Shown here: positions 33,070-40,405 of the stretch, in pieces | Numbering within the stretch: the first letter of the stretch is position 1 | Layout of the letters: each line of letters starts with the position of its first letter | DNA from: Adlercreutzia rubneri | Lineage (GTDB): Bacteria > Actinomycetota > Coriobacteriia > Coriobacteriales > Eggerthellaceae | Reading direction: 5' to 3' | NCBI RefSeq assembly: GCF_009755265.1 | Contig: NZ_WPOO01000004.1 | Location: 62,001-126,000 of the forward strand | Length of the DNA stretch: 64,000 nucleotides | Notes under the pieces: model-generated | Database searches by the model: none | What the model was told of the DNA's origin: nothing | Seen by the model: the letters and a program-made list of their open reading frames with translations, nothing else | Made by a program: the position numbers and the translations under genes

Positions 33070-33921
33070 TCAGGCAGTCGTTACCGACTCTTCACAACTT
33101 ACCGATGGCAACTTCTTCACCTGCACGATGGAAATGCGCGAGCGGCGCATCTTCACCACCTTGAAGGCGTAGCCGTCGACCAGCAGCTCGTCGCCCACCC
33201 GGGGCACGGAGTCCAGCTCGTGGATGATCCAGCCCGCAAGTGTCTCGTAGTCGTCGGATTCTTCCACGGGCCAGCCGAGTTCCACGGCATCCTCCACGGG
33301 AAAGCGACCGTCGACGCGCCACTGGTTCGGTTCGACAAGCACAATGAGGTCGCGATCGTTGTCGGTCTCGTCGGCAATCTCGCCGACGATCTCCTCGATG
33401 ATGTCCTCCATGGTGATGAGGCCGTCGGTGCCACCGTATTCGTCCACGACGATGGCCATCTGCATGCGGGCCTCTTGCAGCTCCGACAAAAGCTTCAGCA
33501 CGTTTTTCGTCTCGGGCACGTAAAGCGGCTCGTACATGAACTCAGCCACCGGGTCTTCGATGCGGCCGTCCAGCAGAGGGCCGATGAGGTCTTTGTAGGA
33601 CACGAGGCCTATGACCTCGTCCACTTCCTCGTGATAGACCGGCAGGCGGGAATAGCCCGTGCCGCGCATGCGGTCGAGCGCCGCGCGGGCCGGTTCGGTG
33701 TCCTCGGCCATGATCATGTCGACGCGCGGCTTCATGATTTCGCGCACCGTCATGTCGGCCAAATCGAGGATGTCGTTGATCATGCGCTTCTCGTCTTCGA
33801 GAAGCTCGATATTCTCGGCCACCATGTCCTTGATCTCGTCCTCGGTAACGCTTTCGCGTTTGGGGCGCAGGAAATCGAGGAAGGCCGGCTTCGAATTTGC
33901 AGTGTCGTCTGTTTTACTCAT
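33070..33921 (-). CDS. corC: CorC-type CBS-domain protein
   Basis: A 283-residue cytoplasmic protein with two CBS domains (REIMKPRVDMIMAEDTEPA and MYEPLYVPETKNVLKLLSEL, plus VVDEYGGTDGLITMEDIIEE) and a C-terminal CorC/HlyC domain (DGRFPVEDAVELG, VGDELLVDGYAFKVVKMR). The N-terminal DUF21 membrane domain of the CorB type is absent, so this is the soluble CorC form linked to magnesium/cobalt efflux or haemolysin-like proteins. Stand-alone gene; 28 bp separate it from the ydbT-like gene upstream. Confidence 0.88.
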   Translation of the reverse strand: MSKTDDTANSKPAFLDFLRPKRESVTEDEIKDMVAENIELLEDEKRMINDILDLADMTVREIMKPRVDMIMAEDTEPARAALDRMRGTGYSRLPVYHEEVDEVIGLVSYKDLIGPLLDGRIEDPVAEFMYEPLYVPETKNVLKLLSELQEARMQMAIVVDEYGGTDGLITMEDIIEEIVGEIADETDNDRDLIVLVEPNQWRVDGRFPVEDAVELGWPVEESDDYETLAGWIIHELDSVPRVGDELLVDGYAFKVVKMRRSRISIVQVKKLPSVSCEESVTTA

Positions 33922-33949
33922 GGGCGGTACTTTACCATATTTTCCGGGA

Positions 33950-35893
33950 TTACTGGTTGCCGCCGGGCTTCAGCCAGTCGAGCCACGCCATGGCGTCGGC
34001 GTGGGAGGCGTCGATGAGCGTCGTCGTGGTGCCGCCGGAACCGGCCGCCGTCGTGGCGAGCAGCGTGTCGGTGCCCGCACGGCGCTGCAACGGGTTGCTC
34101 TTCGTGCAGCCGAACTGGATTTTCTGGCGCGGGAAACTCACTGTTTCTCGAGAAAGGCCGCCGTTGCTCACCTGCATGAAGCGGTGGTTGTAGGCGAAGC
34201 TGGACTCGCGGGCCCACAGCACGGCGTTCACTATATCGACGATGAAGAGGACGGCCGCCAGCGCATAGCCACCCACCACGATCACGTTCCACCCAATGCT
34301 CAGAAGGAACAGATCCTCGGAATCGAGTTCGATGCCGCCAGTCGCAACTTCTCCATTCACCCAACCGAAAACCACTAGGCACACGGTGACTACCACGGCC
34401 AGCCAGAAGCCGCCGCCGAACCAGATGCTCTGGCGCAGCACGGCTCGGCGCAGCGCCACCTTCGCGACGGGCTTCGCCTCCTGGGGAAGATCGGAGAACT
34501 CCGGCACGAGCCCGGCGAGGATTTCCGGCACACGGTTCATCTTCACGAAGGGGTGGATGATGATCCCCTGATTGGCCAGAGTGTTCTGCTTATTGCCGCT
34601 ATCCTCGCCCGTGGCGGCGTCAATCTTGCCGAGAGACAGCTCGCAGTAGCCGAGCAGACGGCGGATAAAGCTCTGCTTCACGACCACGGACTGCACGCGG
34701 TCGATGTCGATGCCTTGGAAGGTATGCTGCAGCAAGCCGTGTTCCACCTCGATACGGTTGTTGCGACGGCGCGCCTTGAAGCCGCCGTAGCCGATGCAGG
34801 AACCCAACGCCGAGAACACCCACAGCACGAGCACCAGCACGATGATCCCCACCGAAACGGCCCCGATCAGGTAGGCCGAAGCCTGGGAGCCGGCAAAAAC
34901 TAGGGCACTTTCCACAGCGCCATCGGCTGCATCCCCCATCACGTCGAAGATGAAACCGACGATTTGCAGCACGCCGACAACCAGACCGGCGAAGACGAGC
35001 CCCACCGATGTGGTGTTGGAAAGACCCGCGAAGAACAGCTCCTTGTTAGTGAGACCGTACTCGTAGGTAACGCGGCCGGTATCTTGAGCAGGGCCGGCGA
35101 ACACACCGCCCACTTGGTTCCATGCCTCAACGCCCACATCGAGCACGTTGCCCGCGACGGCCGGGCTCGGCACGTTGCCGGCAAAGGCCGCCGCCCCCTG
35201 GGCCATAGCCGCAATGCCGGCCTCCGCCGACTGCGGAACCGGGGCGCCCGCACCCGCCATGCCCGTCGCGGCCGTACTCGCTGCACCCGCCATGCCCGAC
35301 GCAACGGCAGCCTGAGCGGCCAGAGCATTCTTGCGGTTGTAGAGCTCGGCGCGCAGCCACTCGGCCTGGGCCTTGGTGACGTAGGACACCACGACGGCCT
35401 TGTTCGCCGCGCCGCCGGCCGTATCGATGGAAACCGTGCACACGCCGAACAGTCGCTGAAGGAGCGTCGCCCGCTGGTCCACGGACTGGACCCGCTGGTA
35501 GGGCACGTGCACCTGCTTCTTGTTGAAGATGCCGGAGCACAGCGTGAACTCGTCGGGGCCGACGGTGAAGTACAGGTGCTTGTAGCCAACGACGCGCAGC
35601 CCGGCGACGATGCCAAACGTAATGAGGATGACCACCAGCGTGCCGATGCCAGCCACCGCCATGATGAACCCGGCCTCGGCGCCCATGCCCTCTTCGGCAA
35701 CGAGCCCAATGATGGTGGAGAAGTTCGCCACCACAACGCATACGGCAATGATGAAGATCGTGCGCACGCTTTCGAGCCAGATATAGCTGTGGTGCACATG
35801 GTGGCGCGGCAGCTCAGTCGATGGGGCAGCCGCCGCAGGGGGCACGTTCGGCGCGGGCGCGGGCACCTGCGGGGGCACGTTCGGCGCGCTCAT
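33950..35893 (-). CDS. ydbT: YdbT-like membrane protein with bPH2 domains
   Basis: A 647-residue membrane protein with repeated bacterial PH-2 domains: VGPDEFTLCSGIFNKKQVHVPYQRVQSVD near residue 110, IEVEHGLLQHTFQGIDIDRVQSVV in the middle, and FMQVSNGGLSRETVSFPRQKIQ near the C-terminus. Each follows a pair of membrane helices. Residues ~185-260 form an alanine/glycine-rich linker not usual in the family. The ATG at 35893 directly follows the stop of the ydbS-like gene (TAAATG). YdbS/YdbT pairs in Bacillus protect against fengycin-like or bacteriocin compounds; function here is not known. Confidence 0.82.
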   Translation of the reverse strand: MSAPNVPPQVPAPAPNVPPAAAAPSTELPRHHVHHSYIWLESVRTIFIIAVCVVVANFSTIIGLVAEEGMGAEAGFIMAVAGIGTLVVILITFGIVAGLRVVGYKHLYFTVGPDEFTLCSGIFNKKQVHVPYQRVQSVDQRATLLQRLFGVCTVSIDTAGGAANKAVVVSYVTKAQAEWLRAELYNRKNALAAQAAVASGMAGAASTAATGMAGAGAPVPQSAEAGIAAMAQGAAAFAGNVPSPAVAGNVLDVGVEAWNQVGGVFAGPAQDTGRVTYEYGLTNKELFFAGLSNTTSVGLVFAGLVVGVLQIVGFIFDVMGDAADGAVESALVFAGSQASAYLIGAVSVGIIVLVLVLWVFSALGSCIGYGGFKARRRNNRIEVEHGLLQHTFQGIDIDRVQSVVVKQSFIRRLLGYCELSLGKIDAATGEDSGNKQNTLANQGIIIHPFVKMNRVPEILAGLVPEFSDLPQEAKPVAKVALRRAVLRQSIWFGGGFWLAVVVTVCLVVFGWVNGEVATGGIELDSEDLFLLSIGWNVIVVGGYALAAVLFIVDIVNAVLWARESSFAYNHRFMQVSNGGLSRETVSFPRQKIQFGCTKSNPLQRRAGTDTLLATTAAGSGGTTTTLIDASHADAMAWLDWLKPGGNQ

Positions 35894-36385
35894 TTATACG
35901 TCCTCTCGGGCCAGACGCGCCAGCTCGGCGGCACGATCGCGCAGCACGTCGGCCTCTTCGATGCCGAGGCCGGGAATCTCGTGTTCGCCGGCGGCTGTGG
36001 CCACGGTGACGCTGGACAGCCCGAAGGCGCGCAGGATGGGTCCTTGGCGCGTGTCAGTGTTCTGTACGCGGATGAACGGAATGACGAAGCGCTTGCGCCA
36101 GAAGATGCCGCGAGCAATATCCAGGTAATCCAGCGTAAGCTCGTAGCGCCAACGAGCATAGCGAATGGGCGGCAGCACCACCACGCACAGCACAAGCAGC
36201 GCCGCGAACACAATGGCCACGATTAGAGCCACCACGCCAGCCCACGCTTCTTCCGGTGCCACCAGCGCTATGATAGCGAAGGGCAGAAAGCAGCACAGGA
36301 ACGAGACCGCGATCCAAATGGCATCATTAATGCGCCAGACGCTCTTGATGCGCGGGTTCAGTTGGTTGGCGGGCATCTCTCGCAT
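35894..36385 (-). CDS. ydbS: YdbS-like membrane protein with one bPH2 domain
   Basis: A 163-residue protein: two membrane helices (residues ~22-80), then one bacterial PH-2 domain (YELTLDYLDIARGIFWRKRF, IPFIRVQNTDTRQGPILRAFG), which is the family signature. I chose the ATG at 36385 because AAGGA is seven bases upstream; the frame is open 34 codons further with no site. Co-transcribed with the ydbT-like gene without a gap. The nearest strong promoter is 480 bp upstream at 36874-36901. Confidence 0.82.
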   Translation of the reverse strand: MREMPANQLNPRIKSVWRINDAIWIAVSFLCCFLPFAIIALVAPEEAWAGVVALIVAIVFAALLVLCVVVLPPIRYARWRYELTLDYLDIARGIFWRKRFVIPFIRVQNTDTRQGPILRAFGLSSVTVATAAGEHEIPGLGIEEADVLRDRAAELARLAREDV

Positions 36386-36539
36386 AGCTGAATCCTTCCT
36401 CGTTCGGGCGGAGCTCTTCAGCCGGCCCTTCTTCCAAGCGACTCCCCACAAGCCGCCAAATTCAGACGGCCTCGCGAAGGCCGCCACGTTTTCCCGACCA
36501 TACTACCCCACTTTTCGCCTTCGCGACGAAACCTTAGGG

Positions 36540-36867
36540 ATTCTTAAGGAAGAAAAATGCGCATGATTCCCCTCTTCCCCCATCGTGCCCCCGCAAGATT
36601 TACGCATTTGCGCTCTTTTTGCGCGACGGATAACGCAGAGTTCGTGCAAATGCGCAGATCTCGCATTCTTCCCTGTGCAGATTCGTAATTTTTGAAGTAA
36701 GGAGCAGGAAGGGGCCGCCCTTCCTCCGAAGCGACCGGCCCCGACGTGTTGCGAGCCCGGGGAGGGGGATCCCGGGCTCGCAAATGAGTGTCCTTGGCGC
36801 CCGGGGGGGATAGGCGCGTGCGGAGGAGAGAAGAGGAGAGGGGGGGTTCGTATCTCCCGCTCTGTCG
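36540..36867 (-). ncRNA. Candidate ncRNA or long structured leader
   Basis: A consensus promoter at 36874-36901 would start a minus-strand transcript near 36867. About 85 nt in is a perfect 13-bp stem (TTGCGAGCCCGGG at 36749-36761 with CCCGGGCTCGCAA at 36771-36783). Further on, imperfect 16-bp arms at 36596-36611 and 36646-36661 (nine inner bases perfect, CGCATTTGC/GCAAATGCG) form a second structure. An open frame here encodes a basic peptide without a domain or good start. The ydbS start is ~480 nt from the promoter. I do not recognise 6S, SRP, tmRNA or RNase P signatures. Confidence 0.4.
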
Positions 36868-36873
36868 AAATCT

Positions 36874-36901
36874 ATTATAGCGATGAGTTATTCTATGTCA
36901 A
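36874..36901 (-). promoter_or_regulatory. Perfect sigma-70 consensus promoter
   Basis: On the minus strand TTGACA (36901-36896), a 16-bp spacer, then TATAAT (36879-36874). Both hexamers are exact consensus, the only such case I found in the window. It lies just after the terminator of the marR remnant and faces the structured region and the ydbST genes. Confidence 0.8.
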
Positions 36902-36919
36902 GAATAATCTTTGAGAAAA

Positions 36920-36944
36920 ATAATGGCCCCTGGGAGGCCATTAT
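36920..36944 (-). terminator. Terminator after the marR remnant
   Basis: ATAATGGCC and GGCCATTAT form a perfect 9-bp stem with a 7-base loop; on the minus strand the stem is followed by TTTTCTC. Confidence 0.8.
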
Positions 36945-36973
36945 CTGAAAAGGCATCGGGGACATGCCGAACG

Positions 36974-37213
36974 CTACTTGCGGCAGCCGCGGCCCTTGCC
37001 ATGACGATAGTGGCGACCATGCTTGCGCTCACCGCGGGCGCCCATGTCCTTGCACTGGTGGATGATCTTCTCCGTGAGAACGTTCAACGACTCGATCTCC
37101 TCGGGCGTCAGGGTCGACAGAATGCGATCGGCCACCTCGGACTGCGCGGCGCAGCGCTTCTCGGCCAGCGCATCGCCTTCAGGCGTAATGCGCACGGTAT
37201 AAGCGCGCTGGCC
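36974..37213 (-). pseudogene. C-terminal remnant of a MarR-family regulator
   Basis: The frame begins directly after the stop of the Rpn remnant with GQRAYTVRITPEGDALAEKR, the typical MarR wing and following helix, then SEVADRILSTLTPEEIESLN, and ends in a His/Arg/Gly-rich tail (HGRHYRHGKGRGCRK). The N-terminal half with the recognition helix is missing. The simplest explanation is insertion of the Rpn gene, or a rearrangement involving it, inside marR. The terminator at 36920-36944 probably belonged to the intact gene. Confidence 0.7.
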
Positions 37214-37696
37214 TCATATTCCGAGCTCGGCGTAGAGCTCCTCGCGGCGCACCTTGCCCTCCACCGCCGCGGCCACGTCTTCGGAGCGGCCGTCGGCCAG
37301 CAGAGCGCCGATGAGGGCGCCAAGCCGGGCCTCGCCTTCCTCCCGGCCCTCCTCGCGACCTTCCTCTCGGCCTTCCTCACGGCCCTCCTCGCGCGCCCGG
37401 CGGCAGCGCATCTCGGTCTCCTGCTCGTAGGTAAGCACGCGGTCCACCCACTCCCTGTCCTCGTTGAACACGCCGACCAGGGCGTCGATCTCCGACGACA
37501 GGGGCCCTTCGGCCTCCCCGGTCCGGAGGTATCGTAGCACATCCCGCAGCCCGGGGTCGGCGGAGGCCTCCCACGCCGAGGCGTTCAACACCACCCAGGG
37601 GGAGTCGTCACCCACGGCGAGGTCGGGATGGGCCCCACACCGGCGCTCGATCATGTAGACGGGCTCGCCTTTGCCGTAGGTGTCGTGGCGGCAGAA
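37214..37696 (-). pseudogene. C-terminal remnant of an Rpn-family nuclease gene
   Basis: From FFCRHDTYGKGEPVYMIERR to the stop this matches the intact Rpn protein at 13442-14266 from its residue ~113 onward (PDLRDLL/PGLRDVL, REWVDRVLTYEQETEMRCRR), including a tail with four EEGR repeats in place of EQGM. The catalytic N-terminal part is missing. Upstream the frame runs straight into the family D repeat at 37697, which in the intact locus lies 58 bp upstream of the start. So a deletion joined the mid-gene to the upstream repeat, probably through a short GCAGAAG/GCGGAA match. Confidence 0.8.
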
Positions 37697-37739
37697 GAAA
37701 TGACGCGGGAATGTCCCGATCCGTTCCCCGCGCCGACCG
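37697..37739 (+). repeat. 43-bp dispersed repeat, family D, copy 3
   Basis: Identical at 41 of 43 positions to 14324-14366. It directly abuts the truncated Rpn remnant at the deletion junction. Confidence 0.8.
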
Positions 37740-37807
37740 AGACGGAGTCGCAATGCCGCAAGGAGGCACCATTGGCGACGAACAGCCTTAAAATTGCGCA
37801 GAATCAC

Positions 37808-37901
37808 GAGTTATCAGCGTCTGCTCACACATTCGCACCCTTTCTTTGTACATTGTTCGTTAATTTCGTCCGCATTTTTCTTCTGCTGACGCTTATAACT
37901 C
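37808..37901. repeat. Inverted repeat bounding a 94-bp element
   Basis: The arms GAGTTATCAGCGTCTGC (37808-37824) and GCTGACGCTTATAACTC (37885-37901) are inverted copies with two mismatches. The 60 bases between are AT-rich. It could be a small non-autonomous element or a large hairpin. It lies between the Rpn remnant and the two-component genes. Confidence 0.4.
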
Positions 37902-37974
37902 AAGATCTCAGGCAAATTCCGCCCATTCGCTTACTATCGAGCGGTCGAGCACGCCTTCCGAGTAAAACTGGTAA

Positions 37975-37999
37975 CCAACTTACGGTTGCGTAAGGTTGG
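37975..37999. promoter_or_regulatory. Candidate response-regulator site upstream of the RR gene
   Basis: A near-palindrome CCAACTTACG-GTTG-CGTAAGGTTGG contains CTTACG (37979-37984) and CGTAAG (37989-37994). The same CGTAAG hexamer recurs as a direct repeat at 40005-40021 upstream of the transporter genes, which suggests a shared operator. Confidence 0.45.
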
Positions 38000-38206
38000 A
38001 AGTTGCTGGGGGCGGGGACGGCGCGCGGGCTTACAATGGGCTGCGATGCTTGCCGTCGCGCCTGAGCGCCCGAACCTCGCGCCCGCGCTACCGCGCCCGA
38101 GCCTTGCGCGCGAGCCCCACGTCCGAACCTCGCGCCTGGGCCTTATGCCCGAGCGCCACGCCCTGCGCGGACGGCACCTGTGAACACCGCCGAAAGAGAG
38201 GCAGCC

Positions 38207-38881
38207 ATGGCCCAGCGCATTTACCTCATCGAAGACGATACCGCCCTGCGCACGGAGCTGGCCCACGTGCTGGAGCTTTCCGGCTACGCCGTGGCGGCCT
38301 ACGAGGGCACCTGGGGCGACACCGCGGCCCGTGCCCTCGCTGCCGAGCCCGACTGCATCGTGCTCGATTTGAAGCTGCCCGGCGCCGACGGGCATTCCAT
38401 TTGCCGCGACATCCGGGCCAAAAGCTCGGTGCCCATCCTCATGCTCACCTCTTCGGAAAGCGAGTTCGACGAGGTGATGGCTATGAACCTGGGGGCCGAC
38501 GATTACGTGACCAAGCCCTATCGGCCCGCCGTGCTGCTCGCGCATCTGCAGGCGCTACTGCGGCGCAGCGCGAGTCCCGCCGCCGGTATGACGATCCTTC
38601 ACAAAGGCGTGACGTTGAACATGGGCGCCGGCACCGTGGAATTCCGAGGACGCACCGCCGAGCTCACGCGCAACGAGCTGCGCATCCTGCAGACGCTCAT
38701 GCGCAACCCCGGCGTGGTGGTACCCCGCAGCGAGATCATGTGCGCCCTGTGGGAATCCGACGCCTTCATCGACGACAACACGCTGACGGTGAACGTGAAC
38801 CGCCTACGCAAGACGCTGGGAGCTTTGGGCGTGCCGGAGGACTTCCTCACTACCCGCCGCGGCGTCGGGTACGCCGTATGA
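38207..38881 (+). CDS. OmpR-family response regulator (BceR-type)
   Basis: A 224-residue regulator. Receiver domain: acidic pair in YLIEDDTALR, phospho-acceptor Asp in CIVLDLKLPG (about residue 50), conserved Lys in DDYVTKPYRP. Winged-helix output: LTRNELRILQTLMRNPG, DDNTLTVNVNRLRKTL and TRRGVGYAV. The ATG at 38207 follows GAGAGG by five bases. Its stop overlaps the histidine kinase start (ATGA). With the downstream ABC transporter this makes a Bce-type antibiotic or cell-envelope sensing module. Confidence 0.92.
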   Translation: MAQRIYLIEDDTALRTELAHVLELSGYAVAAYEGTWGDTAARALAAEPDCIVLDLKLPGADGHSICRDIRAKSSVPILMLTSSESEFDEVMAMNLGADDYVTKPYRPAVLLAHLQALLRRSASPAAGMTILHKGVTLNMGAGTVEFRGRTAELTRNELRILQTLMRNPGVVVPRSEIMCALWESDAFIDDNTLTVNVNRLRKTLGALGVPEDFLTTRRGVGYAV

Positions 38882-39954
38882 GCGGGCACGGCACAGGCGA
38901 GGCGGATACGCCCATCGCCCCCTTCACGCCGGCCACCTACGTGCGCGACAACGTCATCGGTCTGGCGGCGTTTCTGCTGGCCCTTGCAAGCACCGTGCTC
39001 ATTCTGCCGGCCCTCGGCGTGAACTCGGCGGGCACGCTGCTCGTCGCCGACGTCCTCACGCTCATCGCGCTGGGCGCCGGCTTTCTGGACTACCGCCGCA
39101 AGGCCGCTTTCTACCACGAATTGCACCACCTTACCGGGCAGCTGCGCCAAGCTTGCGTGCTTCCCTCCCTCATCGCCGAGCCGCCCTTTCTGGACGGGAA
39201 GATCGCCTACGATACGGCCTCGCGCCTCGCACAGCTTTCAGCCGAGGAGACGGCAGCCCTGCGCGACAATGAGGCTGCCTACCGCCGTTACGTGGAACTG
39301 TGGATCCACGAGATCAAGACGCCCATCGCCGCCATCAAGCTCATGCTGGCCAACAACCCGGGCCCCGAATCCGCCAAAGTGGCCCGCGAGCTGGAGCGCA
39401 TCGAAGCCCAGGTGGATCAGGCCCTCTACTACGCGCGATCCACCTCGGTCGAGCGCGACTACGCCATCCGTGAGGTGAATTTGGCCGACGCGGCGCGGGA
39501 GGCTTGCAAGCGCCACAGCCGGTTCCTCATCGAGAAGGGCTGCACCCCTGCCTTCGACATTCCGGATGCCATGACGGTGCTGGCCGACGAGCCCTGGCTC
39601 GTGTTCATCTTGGGGCAGGTGATCGTAAACGCGGCGAAGTACGGCGCCACCACGCTTACGTTTACCGCCCGCGAAGAGGAGCCCGGCACCTCCCGCGGCC
39701 GCACAGTACTTGAGGTGCGCGATAACGGCTGCGGCATTCCCGCCGCCGACGTGCCCCGCGTCTTCGAGCGCGGTTTCACCGGTCAGGTCGGCCGCGCCCA
39801 CGGTTCGGCCACGGGCATGGGCCTTTACCTGGTGGCGAGCCTGTGCGCCTCCATGGGCCTGCATGTGGGCCTCGCCAGCGAGGAGGGCACCGGCACCCGC
39901 GTCATCCTCACCTTCCCCCACGACCGCACCCGCAAGGAACTCTTCGGCGCTTAG
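38878..39954 (+). CDS. Intramembrane-sensing histidine kinase (BceS-type)
   Basis: A 358-residue kinase with two membrane helices close together (about residues 27-65) and almost no extracytoplasmic loop, the mark of BceS-like sensors that read the transporter rather than a ligand. The phospho-acceptor is in LWIHEIKTPIAA; the N box is GQVIVNAAKYG; DNGCGIPAADV and GSATGMGLYL are the G boxes. No HAMP domain. Overlaps the regulator gene by four bases. Confidence 0.92.
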   Translation: MSGHGTGEADTPIAPFTPATYVRDNVIGLAAFLLALASTVLILPALGVNSAGTLLVADVLTLIALGAGFLDYRRKAAFYHELHHLTGQLRQACVLPSLIAEPPFLDGKIAYDTASRLAQLSAEETAALRDNEAAYRRYVELWIHEIKTPIAAIKLMLANNPGPESAKVARELERIEAQVDQALYYARSTSVERDYAIREVNLADAAREACKRHSRFLIEKGCTPAFDIPDAMTVLADEPWLVFILGQVIVNAAKYGATTLTFTAREEEPGTSRGRTVLEVRDNGCGIPAADVPRVFERGFTGQVGRAHGSATGMGLYLVASLCASMGLHVGLASEEGTGTRVILTFPHDRTRKELFGA

Positions 39955-40004
39955 AAGAGGCGGCCAGGTAGAAACAGGTAGAAACCTGCGCAACCTAACA
40001 CATT

Positions 40005-40021
40005 CGTAAGTCAACCGTAAG
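40005..40021 (+). promoter_or_regulatory. Direct-repeat site upstream of the Bce-type transporter
   Basis: CGTAAGTC-AAC-CGTAAGTC: two CGTAAG hexamers (40005-40010 and 40016-40021) spaced 11 bp, about one helical turn, as expected for an OmpR-type dimer. The same hexamer is present upstream of the regulator gene. Confidence 0.5.
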
Positions 40022-40106
40022 TCCGATCGATGGAACCATACACACCTCCTCTTTAGGATGAAATCAAGCTCGCGATCCGTCAAATGCAGGAGGCGGATAC
40101 GGGGCG

Positions 40107-40212
40107 TTCCGACCGAGCGAGTTCCGCAGATGGTATCGAAGGCGATACGCGAAAGGGAGCAAACACCCCCGACACCTTCGATACCAGCGAGGACTGTCTG
40201 AGCGAATCGGAA
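40107..40212 (+). repeat. Structured repeat, family C, copy 2
   Basis: Outer arms TTCCGA/TCGGAA, the same flanks as copy 1 (GAGCGAGTTCCGCAG, GAGGACTGTCTGAGCGA), and an inner stem TGGTATCGAAGG/CCTTCGATACCA (40131-40142/40175-40186). Compared with 30283-30364 both stems changed on both sides. It lies in the leader between the kinase and the small peptide gene. Confidence 0.8.
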
Positions 40213-40306
40213 TGCCGCGTAGCCGCCTCCGGAGGGATGAAGCAATCCATCAAACCGTCTCCGAACAGGCGGAACGCGAGCCGCACATCCGAGAGAAAGG
40301 ACTGTC

Positions 40307-40405
40307 GTGAACACTGCAGGGAAAATCATCCTGACGCTTGCTATCATCGGGGCCGTGGGAGCCTTCATCTCCCACCAGCTGCCCAAAACCGAGAGGAGCT
40401 ACTAA
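40307..40405 (+). CDS. 32-residue single-helix membrane peptide
   Basis: A short gene: GTG at 40307 preceded by AAAGGA five bases upstream, then NTAGKIILTLAIIGAVGAFI (one membrane helix, residues ~6-21) and a basic C-terminal tail with HQLPKTERSY. Its stop overlaps the ATG of the transporter ATPase (TAATG), so translation is probably coupled. Placement inside a Bce-type operon suggests a small regulator or accessory subunit of the transporter or kinase; the role itself is inference. Confidence 0.7.
   Translation: MNTAGKIILTLAIIGAVGAFISHQLPKTERSY

Noticed and set aside
37996..38877. Upstream extension of the histidine kinase frame across the response regulator gene
   Set aside because: The regulator gene is unmistakable in the other frame, and the kinase start is defined by an ATGA overlap at 38878.
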